From positions 1-64,000 of the forward strand of contig QCUI01000005.1 of the NCBI GenBank assembly GCA_003210775.1: 64,000 nucleotides of DNA, written 5' to 3'. The translations under genes were made by a program, and so were the position numbers. The notes under the pieces are model-generated. The model was given only the letters and a program-made list of their open reading frames with translations. It was not told the origin of the DNA and ran no database searches. This DNA is from Synechococcus sp. AG-679-A04 (GTDB lineage Bacteria; Cyanobacteriota; Cyanobacteriia; PCC-6307; Cyanobiaceae). Below, piece by piece: positions 54,774 to 63,553 of the stretch. Each line of letters opens with the position of its first letter. The first letter of the stretch is position 1.

Positions 54774-56798
54774 ATGCCGGTCCAGGTTGTGTTGATTCAA
54801 GGATTGCGCTGCGGGGCAGCTCTTCTGATTTGTCTTGCGGGAAGTTTGACGATCTCCGGGCGCCCGGTTCAGGGGAGCTCGTTACCGCCGCTCATTCCGC
54901 GTGAGGTGTTGTTCGGGAACCCGGAAATCGTCGGGGTTGATCTCAGCCCCGACGGCACTCGCATCTCTTACCTCGCTCCTTACCAAGGAGTCCTCAACCT
55001 CTGGGTCCGTGATCTGGCTGGGAGTGAAGAGCCCCGTCTGCTGACCCGGAAGACGGATCGGCCGCAACAGAGTGCTACCTGGACGCATGATGGCCGCTTT
55101 TTGATTTCTGGCCGAGATGCACAGGGGGATGAAAACACTGTGCTGGTCCGAATTGACCCGCAAACAGGGGAGACGGTTGATCTCACGCCACCATCTGGTG
55201 TCTTTGCGCGTGTCATTGCTTTAGATCGCGATGTGCCTGGCGAATGGGTGATTGGCCTCAATGATCGTGATCCTCGTTATTTCGATCTTTATGTGCTCGA
55301 TATTGCAAGTGGAGAGCGCAAACTCCTTCATCAAGTTGATGACGGTCGACCTGTTGGAGTGGATCGCCTCAATGGTGAGTGGCATCCCTATCTGCGTACC
55401 GAGGAATTGCCCGATGGCGGCGCGACCTATGAGCTTCGTTTGCCTGGTGAGAAGGAGTGGCGCCCCTTTCTTCAATTCGATTTCAAAGATGTTCGCTTGT
55501 CTGGGCTCGCAGGGTTCACCCGTGATGGTCAGTGGCTGTATGGGCAACTGAGCAAGGGGGAAGACAAACCTCGCCTTGTGCGTTGGAGTCGTGAGGAGCT
55601 GGAACGCTGCACGACCGACTGCCGTTTTGAAGTGGTGCACCGTGCAACGAGTGGAGCGTTGGGCATCGCAATGAGCACGATTGAGAATGGCGTGCCCTCG
55701 GTGCTGGTCGAAACGGATCTGCGCAGTCAGCGATTCATTTTAGATCCATCGCTGCGCTCCGATTACGACGCCTTAGAACGTTTGGTTGGCTCCAATGAGT
55801 TCACGGTCCTCGATCGCGACAGGAAAGATCGACTCTGGCTGGTTCTGGTCGGTTCCGATCGTCAGGGCGAGCAATTCTGGCTCTGGGATCGAGATCGCCG
55901 TCAGCATCAACGGCTGTTTTCAGTTCAGCCAAAACTGGACGATTACACCCTGGCGTCGATGGAAAGCCTCGACCTCAAGGCCCGGGATGGCCGTCGGATT
56001 CCTGCCTATCTAACGCGCACGCCCCTCGCCAGTGATGGGCCGCAGCCCCTTGTGCTGGTCGTGCATGGTGGCCCTCAGGCCAGAGACTATTGGGGTTTGA
56101 ACCGTACCCATCAATGGCTTGCTAATCGGGGCTATCACGTGATGAGTGTGAACTATCGCGGCAGCACTGGTTTCGGAAAGGCGCATCTGCTGGCAGGAGA
56201 AGGTGAGTGGTACGCCAAGATGCAGGATGATCTGGTCGACGCCGTTGGCTGGGCGGTGGATCAGGGCATTGCTGACCCTGACAAACTGGTGATCAAGGGC
56301 GCGTCCTATGGCGGCTATGCAGCTTTGGCAGGATTGACGCGCGATCCAACGCTGTTTGCCGCAGCGGTTTCAGAAGTTGGACCCTCTAATCTCCGCACAT
56401 TGTTGGCAGCGATTCCTCCTTATTGGGCATCAACTCGCATCAATTTCGATCGCATGATTGGTGTCGGCAATGTAGACCTCGATGCCATTTCTCCGATCAA
56501 TCATGTGGATCAGATTCAACGCCCTCTTTTATTGGGTCACGGTGCCAATGATCCGCGGGTCAGCTTGCAAGAGAGTGAATCCATCGCAGCTGCAATGACG
56601 GCTCGCAAACTGCCGATTGATTTTGTTGTGTTTCCTGATGAGGGGCATGGCTGGGCCAATCCCCGGAATGCGTTGGCCTGGGCAGCGTTAGAGGAGCACT
56701 TTCTTCATCAACACATCGGTGGGCGCGTGGAGCCATTCGGTGATGTGCTCAAGCAGTCATCAATGGATTGGCGACTGCGCTCCTCACCGACCCCCTGA
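54774..56798 (+). CDS. Exported prolyl oligopeptidase family (S9) peptidase
   Basis: A 674-residue S9C-type peptidase with a signal-like N-terminus (CGAALLICLAGSLTISG). An N-terminal beta-propeller (repeats such as VDLSPDGTRISYLAP, RLSGLAGFTRDGQWLYG) precedes the alpha/beta-hydrolase domain at about residues 390-650. Catalytic triad: Ser in KGASYGGYAAL, Asp in GANDPRVSLQE, His in DEGHGWANP. It cleaves peptides or acyl-peptides; substrate unknown. Its 3' end overlaps menF, convergent, by 15 bases. Confidence 0.9.
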   Translation: MPVQVVLIQGLRCGAALLICLAGSLTISGRPVQGSSLPPLIPREVLFGNPEIVGVDLSPDGTRISYLAPYQGVLNLWVRDLAGSEEPRLLTRKTDRPQQSATWTHDGRFLISGRDAQGDENTVLVRIDPQTGETVDLTPPSGVFARVIALDRDVPGEWVIGLNDRDPRYFDLYVLDIASGERKLLHQVDDGRPVGVDRLNGEWHPYLRTEELPDGGATYELRLPGEKEWRPFLQFDFKDVRLSGLAGFTRDGQWLYGQLSKGEDKPRLVRWSREELERCTTDCRFEVVHRATSGALGIAMSTIENGVPSVLVETDLRSQRFILDPSLRSDYDALERLVGSNEFTVLDRDRKDRLWLVLVGSDRQGEQFWLWDRDRRQHQRLFSVQPKLDDYTLASMESLDLKARDGRRIPAYLTRTPLASDGPQPLVLVVHGGPQARDYWGLNRTHQWLANRGYHVMSVNYRGSTGFGKAHLLAGEGEWYAKMQDDLVDAVGWAVDQGIADPDKLVIKGASYGGYAALAGLTRDPTLFAAAVSEVGPSNLRTLLAAIPPYWASTRINFDRMIGVGNVDLDAISPINHVDQIQRPLLLGHGANDPRVSLQESESIAAAMTARKLPIDFVVFPDEGHGWANPRNALAWAALEEHFLHQHIGGRVEPFGDVLKQSSMDWRLRSSPTP

Positions 56799-58190
56799 CA
56801 CCAGATCCAGCTGATCGGCAAGGACGGTGAGCTTGAGCCCCACTTCCTGAAGTTCACGTTCGGCCACCGAGCCGCGCACCAGTCCAGCTCCGGCCGTGAG
56901 GTCGAGCTGGGTGCCGCGGGCGTGGCCGCAGCGAATGGCAACTCGCAGTTCCGAGTCGCCCGCGCTGTCGATCCAGCCGATTGGTGCTGCATAGCCATCG
57001 CGATCGAATGGCTCAAGACTGCGCAGCCAGCTCATCGCTTCTCGTCTGGGCAGCCCTGCCACTGCCGGAGTGGGATGGAGCACTCCAGCCAGCGCAAGGG
57101 GTGATTGGCCCGGAGCTGGAGTCGTGATCGGGGTATGCAGATGGATCAGTTGGCCGTGTCTGGCCAGTTGCGGACTGCGCGGCCGTCGTGGCTGCAGTCC
57201 CTGGGCACTGAGATGCTCGGTGATTGCCTGCACCACCAGTTCATGCTCGCGCCGATCTTTGTCGGAGTTGAGTAGAGAGGTGGCGTGGTCGTTGCGACCG
57301 GCAGTGCCGGCAAGCGCATCGCAACGCAGCTGCCCGTTACGCAAGCTCAGTAGTCGCTCAGGTGAAGCGCCGAAGAAGCTGTCCTGCTGGTTGCGCTGCC
57401 AGAGGAACCGGCAGCTGCCTGCTTGCTGATAGCGCAGGCGTTTCAGCAACAGCAATGGATCCAGAGGTGAGGTCAGGCTAACCGAGTGGCGCACAGCGAG
57501 AACCAGCTTGTGCAGTTCACCACCATTCACCAGTTCCAGGCCTCGCTGCAGCGCCGTGGTGTAACGCCGCTCCCAGTCGCCTGGTGTAATCCTGCCACTC
57601 AGATTGCCTGAGTTCTGGCCTGGCCAGCTCCTCCAAGACTGCAGCTTCTCCGCCATTAGCCAGAGCGACTCCGTCAGTGAGCGCACATCACTCGCCTGTT
57701 GCGCGATGCCGTGCAGACGCAGCCAGCCGTGGCGTCCATGACGACTGAGTTGCCAGCGAGGCAGAACGGCCTGGACCGAGGGCATGCTGCCCTGGGGTTG
57801 GAGTTCTCCGCTTGGCTCAAAGAAGGAGAAGGCCAGCAGGATCCGGGAGCGGGCCTGAGCCGGTGCTTCGGGTGTGCCCTCGAGGATGCGTCCGAGCGTG
57901 ATATCACTAAAACGCTGAGCCAGCTCGAAACGTCGGGGACCTGAAAGCTCCAGTTGATGGCAGCGGCCGGCTGCTGCAAGACAGAGTCCTGGGGCTCCAT
58001 CCCAGAGGAAACGGAATGGGTCGGCATCCTCAAGATCAGCGAGTTGAAGCAGTGGATCCAGGCCCTGCAGTGGCAGTGCCAAGCCGACAACGCCGTCGTC
58101 CATCTGGCGCTGATCCCAGACGCGCATTGCACGCTCCAGCAGATCGCTGAAGGGCACCGCAGGTGAACTGTCGTGGGGTGCGGCCGACAT
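56784..58190 (-). CDS. menF: Isochorismate synthase
   Basis: Chorismate-binding enzyme of 468 residues that makes isochorismate, the first committed step towards phylloquinone (needed in photosystem I). The conserved regions KLVLAVRHSVSL, FFGASPERLLSLRNGQLRCDALAGTAGRN, the helix HELVVQAITEHL and HLHTPITTPAPGQSPLALAGVLHPTPAVAGLPRREA are present. Divergent from menA, to which it is functionally linked. Confidence 0.93.
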   Translation of the reverse strand: MSAAPHDSSPAVPFSDLLERAMRVWDQRQMDDGVVGLALPLQGLDPLLQLADLEDADPFRFLWDGAPGLCLAAAGRCHQLELSGPRRFELAQRFSDITLGRILEGTPEAPAQARSRILLAFSFFEPSGELQPQGSMPSVQAVLPRWQLSRHGRHGWLRLHGIAQQASDVRSLTESLWLMAEKLQSWRSWPGQNSGNLSGRITPGDWERRYTTALQRGLELVNGGELHKLVLAVRHSVSLTSPLDPLLLLKRLRYQQAGSCRFLWQRNQQDSFFGASPERLLSLRNGQLRCDALAGTAGRNDHATSLLNSDKDRREHELVVQAITEHLSAQGLQPRRPRSPQLARHGQLIHLHTPITTPAPGQSPLALAGVLHPTPAVAGLPRREAMSWLRSLEPFDRDGYAAPIGWIDSAGDSELRVAIRCGHARGTQLDLTAGAGLVRGSVAERELQEVGLKLTVLADQLDLVSGGR

Positions 58191-58232
58191 CTTGACGGCA
58201 GGAGGAAGGATTACTGCTCAAATGTATGAGTC

Positions 58233-59225
58233 TTGAAGAGGGCTCCACGAGTCCAGTCCATGCCAGATCAACAGGCTGTTGCAACCCTTCACTCCCACGG
58301 CGATGCTCGGCGGCGTCTCTGGAAGGCAGCGATCAAGTGGCCGATGTACTCCGTTGCGGTGATGCCCGTGCTGCTTGCGGCCGGATGGCGCCTTGGTTCA
58401 GGCTTGCCGGTGCGCTGGGTCCAGGGCTTCGTTTTTCTGCTGGCAGCGGTGCTGCTGCTGATCTGGGAGAACCTCAGCAACGACCTCTTTGATGCCGAGA
58501 CCGGCATCGATGACGAGGGCAAGCCCCATTCGGTCGTGGCGCTGGTCGGAAGGCCACGTCCTGTGCAGCAGCTGGCCACAATTGCTTTGCTGATGGGACT
58601 GATGCTGATGCTGTGGATTGCGCTCCGCAGCAGCCTTGCAGTCCTGCTGCTGGTGCTGGTGAGTTGTGGTCTCGGCTACCTCTACCAAGGACCTCCATTT
58701 CGACTTGGGTACCAGGGGCTGGGTGAACCGCTGTGTTGGCTCGCTTTTGGTCCTTTCGCCACCGCAGCTGCGTTGTTGGTTATCGCCCCTGCGACGGATG
58801 TCGTGCCTTGGGAGACCGCTCTGGTCCTTGGCTCCGGCCCTGCTCTGGCGACCACGCTGGTGTTGTTCTGTTCGCATTTTCATCAGGTTGAGCAGGATGC
58901 GGCGCATGGCAAGCGGTCTCCAGTGGTGCGCCTGGGTACTGCGCGGGCAGCGTCCTTGGTGCCGTGGTTCGTTGCAGGCACCCTCGCTCTGGAATGGGCA
59001 CCTGTGCTGCATGGCGACTGGCCACTCACCGCTTTTTTGGGAGCCTTGGGGTTACCTGCGGCCTCCTCGTTGATCCGCTTGCTTCGCATGCATCATCACG
59101 AGCCTGAACGCATCACAGGCAGCAAGTTCCTCGCATTGCGATTTCAGGCGCTGAATGGCCTCGGCCTGACCATCGGTCTAGGTCTGGGTCCATGGTTCGG
59201 CTCCCCTGATCTGTTGCCCGGCTGA
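58233..59225 (+). CDS. menA: 1,4-dihydroxy-2-naphthoate phytyltransferase
   Basis: UbiA-family prenyltransferase of 330 residues that attaches phytyl to DHNA. About eight membrane helices; the first Asp-rich motif is ENLSNDLFDAETGIDDEGK and the second is in FCSHFHQVEQDAAHGKRSPVVRLG, with one Asp fewer than textbook DxxxD. Starts the plus-strand menA-menC-menE group. In cyanobacteria the donor is phytyl-diphosphate. Confidence 0.93.
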   Translation: MKRAPRVQSMPDQQAVATLHSHGDARRRLWKAAIKWPMYSVAVMPVLLAAGWRLGSGLPVRWVQGFVFLLAAVLLLIWENLSNDLFDAETGIDDEGKPHSVVALVGRPRPVQQLATIALLMGLMLMLWIALRSSLAVLLLVLVSCGLGYLYQGPPFRLGYQGLGEPLCWLAFGPFATAAALLVIAPATDVVPWETALVLGSGPALATTLVLFCSHFHQVEQDAAHGKRSPVVRLGTARAASLVPWFVAGTLALEWAPVLHGDWPLTAFLGALGLPAASSLIRLLRMHHHEPERITGSKFLALRFQALNGLGLTIGLGLGPWFGSPDLLPG

Positions 59226-59229
59226 GTCC

Positions 59230-60207
59230 ATGACGCTGCAACTGGCCATCCGCTCCTATGCCTATTCCCTCTCGCGTCCGCTACGGACTGCTTCAGGTGC
59301 GTGGCAGCAGCGTGAGGGGTGGTTGTTGCGTCTGACTTGTGCGATCTCCGGCCGGGTGGGCTGGGGCGAGGTGGCTCCGCTTGATCCAGAACACCGTCCT
59401 CCCTGTGAACAGGCTTTATCGCGATGGCAGAAGTCTGGGGGTGTGGAGTGCAAGCGAGACCAGCTCGAGGCACTGCTACCGAAGCTGCCGGCTGAAGTCG
59501 GCTTTGCGCTCGGTGCTTCGCTGGCGGAGCTGGATGGTGTGGTTCAGTCCTGGCTCCCTGCCCCGAGCTCGGCCTGTCTGCTGCCCGCTGGTCCGGCCAT
59601 GCTGCCAATGCTGGACCAACTGCTGGCGACTCATCCAGCGGGTGAGCCCATCACTGTGAAGTGGAAAGTTGCAGCGACGGACTTGGATCAGGAATGGACG
59701 TTGTTCTCCAGGCTTCTGGACCGGCTGCCGCCCGAGGTGCGTCTGCGTTTGGACGCCAATGCCGGCTGGGATCGGATCGAGGCGGATCGATGGGCTGGAG
59801 TCCTGGAGGGCGATCCCCGCTTGGATTGGCTGGAGCAGCCACTTGCAGTTGACGATCTGCAAGGCCTGCAAGATTTGGCGAAGCGGGTTCCTGTCGCCCT
59901 GGATGAGTCGCTGCTGAAGCATCCTGCTCTGCGGGAGCAGTGGCAGGGTTGGCAGGTGCGGCGCCCCCTGCTGGAGGGAGATCCGAGACTCCTACTGCGC
60001 CAGTTGCAGGAAGGCCGGCCGCGGCTGATGCTCAGCACCGTCTTCGAAACCGGTATCGGCTTTCGCTGGCTGGCGTTGATGGCAGGGCTTCAGCAGCGAG
60101 GCCCCACTCCAGTGGCTCCTGGACTGGCTCCAGGGTGGTGCCCTAAAGGTCGCCTGTTCAGCTCTGATCCTGCGCAGGTGTGGGCTGCCGCCGAGCGTGG
60201 CCACTGA
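59230..60207 (+). CDS. menC: o-Succinylbenzoate synthase
   Basis: Enolase-superfamily enzyme of 325 residues that dehydrates SHCHC to o-succinylbenzoate. Catalytic lysine in TVKWKVA, metal ligands in LRLDANAGWD, WLEQPL and VALDESLL, all recognisable. Starts 4 bases after menA and ends overlapping the menE start (TGATG). Confidence 0.94.
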   Translation: MTLQLAIRSYAYSLSRPLRTASGAWQQREGWLLRLTCAISGRVGWGEVAPLDPEHRPPCEQALSRWQKSGGVECKRDQLEALLPKLPAEVGFALGASLAELDGVVQSWLPAPSSACLLPAGPAMLPMLDQLLATHPAGEPITVKWKVAATDLDQEWTLFSRLLDRLPPEVRLRLDANAGWDRIEADRWAGVLEGDPRLDWLEQPLAVDDLQGLQDLAKRVPVALDESLLKHPALREQWQGWQVRRPLLEGDPRLLLRQLQEGRPRLMLSTVFETGIGFRWLALMAGLQQRGPTPVAPGLAPGWCPKGRLFSSDPAQVWAAAERGH

Positions 60208-61454
60208 TGAGTCGCTTGAGGGATCTGCACTGTGACCCTGCTCTGCCTGGTCAGGCTGCTGCGACCCTCGAGTCGGATCTTGCCGATCGCGTTTGGGTGC
60301 GTCTGCTCGGTTCTGGAGTTCAGCCGGAGCGGCAAATCCTCGATGTTGATGGTCTGGATTGGCCTCCGGGACCAGGACTGGTGCTGTCAACAGGTGGCAG
60401 CAGTGGTGGCCGACAGCTCTGCCTCCATCCTTTGTCGAATCTGGATCGCTCTGCCCAGGCCTGCGGGTCGTGGCTGGAGACGATCGGCTTGGAGCCAGCC
60501 TCAACGCTGGTTTGGAATCCCCTGCCGTTTCAGCATGTGAGCGGTCTGATGCCTTGGTGGCGTGCCCGTCAGTGGGGCGCAGATCACGCCTGGATCTCCC
60601 CCGCTGTGATCAAACAGCCGGCTCTGCTTTTCGAACACAGCCTTCGCCATCCAGGCTGGCAGCGACGTCCGATGGTGCTCTCGCTGGTGCCCACCCAATT
60701 GCGGCGGCTTCTGGCCGATCCCTGTGGACGCTCCTGGTTGGGTGAGATGGCGGTGATCTGGGTTGGTGGTGCAGCATTGCCAGCCGATCTGGCCGATCAA
60801 TCCCGGGACCTGGGCCTCAGGCTTGCCCCCTGTTATGGCGCGACGGAGACTGCCGCCATGGTGACGGCCCAGGCGCCGCTTGATTTTCTGGCGGGGACGA
60901 GTGGTTGTGGACGATCCCTTGACGGTGTGCGTCTGCGACTGAATCAGCGGGGAGCTCTGGCGGTGCATTGCGACCGGTTGGCTGTGGCCAGGCTTGATGG
61001 CTCAGGAAGACTTTGCGCTCTGTCGGACGCGACTGGTTGGTGGCATTCAGCTGATCTGGCGGAATTAGAAGGCTCAGCAACGGATCCCCAGCTGCGTCTT
61101 GTGGGGCGAATCGACGACGCCATCCATTCAGGTGGAGTCACGGTGTTTCCTTCTCAACTGGAACAGCGGCTGCTGACGGAGGCCCGCAAGCAAGGGCTGC
61201 CGCTCGACGCCGTGCTGTTGCTGGGGTTGGTGAACCGTGAGTGGGGTGAACGACTGGTGGCTCTTGTTCGCTGGTCGTCGATTGACGTGTCCTCGGACGG
61301 TTTCGACCGCTTGCGCAGCTTGGTGTCCGACTGGCCCGCACCCGAACGCCCTCTGCATTGGGTTCAGTGTCAGGAACTGGAATGCTCTGCGGCAGGGAAG
61401 TGGGAGCGTGCGCGTTGGCAGAACTGGTTGGAAGCTCAACAACTAACTCGGTAA
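60207..61454 (+). CDS. menE: o-Succinylbenzoyl-CoA ligase
   Basis: AMP-forming acyl-CoA ligase of about 415 residues from ATG 60207. P-loop LSTGGSSGGRQLCLHP, adenylate motif LAPCYGATETAAM, GRIDDAIHSGGVTVFPSQLE. Shorter than typical MenE proteins, as is common in cyanobacteria. Follows menC with overlap; the pathway gap genes menD and menB are not in the window. Confidence 0.93.
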   Translation: MSRLRDLHCDPALPGQAAATLESDLADRVWVRLLGSGVQPERQILDVDGLDWPPGPGLVLSTGGSSGGRQLCLHPLSNLDRSAQACGSWLETIGLEPASTLVWNPLPFQHVSGLMPWWRARQWGADHAWISPAVIKQPALLFEHSLRHPGWQRRPMVLSLVPTQLRRLLADPCGRSWLGEMAVIWVGGAALPADLADQSRDLGLRLAPCYGATETAAMVTAQAPLDFLAGTSGCGRSLDGVRLRLNQRGALAVHCDRLAVARLDGSGRLCALSDATGWWHSADLAELEGSATDPQLRLVGRIDDAIHSGGVTVFPSQLEQRLLTEARKQGLPLDAVLLLGLVNREWGERLVALVRWSSIDVSSDGFDRLRSLVSDWPAPERPLHWVQCQELECSAAGKWERARWQNWLEAQQLTR

Positions 61455-61942
61455 TCAGCTCAGTCATCAACTCAGCCGCTCTGAATCTTTGCTTCAGCCA
61501 TTGATCCCAGGTCCACCCAAAAGCTTCGCTTTGAGATGTATTGGCCTGTTCAATCGTTGTATTTTAAATATCAATCTTTGCTGAATCTGTTGCATTCCAT
61601 CCACTGGAAGCTGCCGCATTTGTGATCTGGTTTGAAGCGGCGTACTTATCCGAATAACTGACGGATCTGTCTGTTGAACCTTTTGAGGTTGTGGGGCAAA
61701 CGGCCTAGGTCTTGTCAGTGGTCTGGGCAATCACCATGTGCTGATGCCTTGGCCTTGTTCGCCAGGCCCCCGCTCAGCACGAAACCAGTAAAAGGGGCAC
61801 GTTCCCTTTGCCACGGAGTCGCGTATCAATTTAATTCCAATACCCTCAGTCAACGTCTGAATTGTGAATTAGTTTGCGGTTTGACCCCCGGTATATCGAC
61901 GAACTCTTAAGGTAATTCTCTGAGTCTTACTGGGTTTCTTCG
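61455..61942. other. 488-base intergenic stretch before the cpcL-type gene
   Basis: A+T-rich near 61540-61700, then a more G+C-rich portion. I see no convincing gene. Weak open frames (plus 61674-61910, minus 61494-61730) have no recognisable sequence and no homology that I know. It must hold the promoter of the linker gene. Confidence 0.5.
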
Positions 61943-62677
61943 TTGCCAGTTCCCCTTCGGTCCTTTCGGCCTGCCTCTCAAAACATACGTGTGAGCACGA
62001 TCGCTGCTCCCTCGATTGAAGGGGATGTTATTGATAATGCTGGTGATGTTATTAACCGTTGCTATCGACAGATCTATTTTCATGCGATGAGTAGCGATAA
62101 GGATCGCTATCTAGAGTCGCAGCTTAGAAATGGATCAATCACGGTAAGAGATTTTATTCGCGGTCTTTTGCTTTCAGACCGTTTTATGCGTGGTTATGTT
62201 GCTTGCAATAGTAATTATCGCCTTGTTGAGCAGGTGATCGGCAGGGCTTTGGGTCGTAAGGTGCGAGACAACTCCGAAAAATTAACTTACTCGATTGTTA
62301 TCGCTGAGAAAGGATTCGAGGCTTTTGTTGATCTGGTCCTCGACAGTGAGGAGTACATGCAGAGGTTTGGTTACGACACTGTGCCTCTAGAGATGTCAAG
62401 AGTATTGCCAGGCCGTGCGGTTGGTGAAGCTCCTGTGTATCAGGAATTCCCGCGATACTCTTACGATTGGCAAGAGAAGTTGATTTCAAAAGACATGATG
62501 ATGTCGATTGAAGATCACCTGAACTTCGGTCCTACCAAATCGTTCGCGGAGAAAGTTCTGTATGAACGTCCATCTGACAAAGCGTTCCGTTATATCATCC
62601 CCTCTTTTGTGATTCTTTCGGGATTAACTGTAGTTGGGATTGTGAAAGTCTTTACGAGTGTTTTTGTGGTGGGCTGA
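61943..62677 (+). CDS. cpcL: Membrane-anchored phycobilisome rod linker (CpcL/CpcG2-type)
   Basis: A 244-residue linker. The pfam00427-type linker domain covers residues about 20-190 (INRCYRQIYFHAMSSDKDRYLESQL, LLLSDRFMRGYVACNSNYRLVEQVIGRALGR, FVDLVLDSEEYMQRFGYDTVP). The N-terminus LPVPLRSFRPASQNIRV matches CpcG, so the TTG at 61943 is the start. The C-terminal 28 residues are a hydrophobic helix (YIIPSFVILSGLTVVGIVKV), the hallmark of CpcL, which anchors rods to the membrane near photosystem I instead of the phycobilisome core. It is not followed by other phycobilisome genes. Confidence 0.85.
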   Translation: MPVPLRSFRPASQNIRVSTIAAPSIEGDVIDNAGDVINRCYRQIYFHAMSSDKDRYLESQLRNGSITVRDFIRGLLLSDRFMRGYVACNSNYRLVEQVIGRALGRKVRDNSEKLTYSIVIAEKGFEAFVDLVLDSEEYMQRFGYDTVPLEMSRVLPGRAVGEAPVYQEFPRYSYDWQEKLISKDMMMSIEDHLNFGPTKSFAEKVLYERPSDKAFRYIIPSFVILSGLTVVGIVKVFTSVFVVG

Positions 62678-62681
62678 CGCT

Positions 62682-63074
62682 TTAATAAGAGGCTCTCGCC
62701 ATTTCTTCCCTTTTCTTTGCAATCAATTCCTCGAAGCTAATCCAATGAATGCAGTCCACTGGGCAGGTGTCGATTGCTTCGTTGATCACCATTGTTGAAT
62801 CGCCGTCCTGGCGAATTGCCCGGCACTTGCCTGACGCTTGATCCATCAGGAAGGTGTTCGTTGCCACGTGGGCACAATATCGACATCCGACGCAGATTTT
62901 CTCATCCACCCAGATTGCTTGAAGTCTCAGTTCGCCGCCCAGGCAAGGTTCCAACCCTGACGGTGATGGGATGTCATGAGACGGTGCAGTAAAGGCGGCC
63001 GAGCTTTCAAAGCTCGTTTCAAACGTCGTTTCGGCGTCTGAAGGTGCTGTAAATGCCGCAGAAGTGTCGAACAT
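62682..63074 (-). CDS. Ferredoxin-like 4Fe-4S protein
   Basis: A 130-residue protein with one iron-sulphur cluster: CVGCRYC (CxxCxxC) at about residues 62-68 and TCPVDC near 104-108. The first 45 residues are a repeated acidic Ala/Phe/Thr-rich segment (SAAFTAPS appears twice, imperfectly), unlike the usual short ferredoxins. Electron carrier for photosynthetic or NDH-related reactions is likely; the exact partner is unknown. Convergent with cpcL, 4 bases apart. Confidence 0.82.
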   Translation of the reverse strand: MFDTSAAFTAPSDAETTFETSFESSAAFTAPSHDIPSPSGLEPCLGGELRLQAIWVDEKICVGCRYCAHVATNTFLMDQASGKCRAIRQDGDSTMVINEAIDTCPVDCIHWISFEELIAKKREEMARASY

Positions 63075-63221
63075 CGTGGTTGACTTGTATCACTTGCGAA
63101 ACGAGAATCTGCGCAATCTCTGCTCAATATTGAGGTTTGAGACTTTCAAAATGCTGCAGAAGAATTCCAATGGTTATAGAGGTGATGAATGGTTTGCTCG
63201 GACGCAGGAGTTAAATTCTTT

Positions 63222-63356
63222 TTAGGCGGTTTGATTGGTTTTGTATTGCTTGAGCGCAACCTGAAGCTGGCCAATCGCAGCTCTGCCAATGTTGTAGCCG
63301 GCCCAGCTCAGAGCAAGAAGAATCGGCAATGCAACAATCAGAATCCTCAAATCCAT
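63222..63356 (-). CDS. psbY: Photosystem II protein Y
   Basis: A 44-residue membrane protein beginning [20 protein letters not shown] and continuing [12 protein letters not shown], the typical PsbY pattern: a single helix followed by the [10 protein letters not shown] motif. PsbY is a small peripheral subunit of photosystem II near cytochrome b559. Start ATG 63356, stop TAA ending at 63222. It lies upstream of the ferredoxin-like gene on the same strand, about 150 bases away. Confidence 0.93.
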   Translation of the reverse strand: MDLRILIVALPILLALSWAGYNIGRAAIGQLQVALKQYKTNQTA

Positions 63357-63423
63357 CGGAATTTAGGAAATGAATTACAAATTAGCTTTGACGCAAATTT
63401 TTTCGGTGTTCTTTGATGGCTGC

Positions 63424-63540
63424 ATGCGTTGTGAATGGAGGATTGGCGTGCAGGCTCTTGAACTAATCGATGTCACAATTGTGTCGCCGTCGGTCTGGGG
63501 ATCTGAGCTTGATCCGGAGCTGCGGCGGGCAGGAGGTTGA
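63424..63540 (+). CDS. Possible 38-residue peptide
   Basis: ATG 63424 to TGA 63540 reads MRCEWRIGVQALELIDVTIV and SPSVWGSELDPELRRAGG. No family recognised and no clear ribosome-binding site. It lies between psbY (divergent) and the thioesterase gene (convergent). Listed only because the frame is open; it may be noncoding. Confidence 0.2.
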   Translation: MRCEWRIGVQALELIDVTIVSPSVWGSELDPELRRAGG

Positions 63541-63553
63541 GTCGGTTGCTGGC

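Noticed and set aside
61674-61910. 78-residue plus-strand frame before the cpcL-type gene
   Set aside because: No ribosome-binding site, no family features, and it lies in the likely promoter region.
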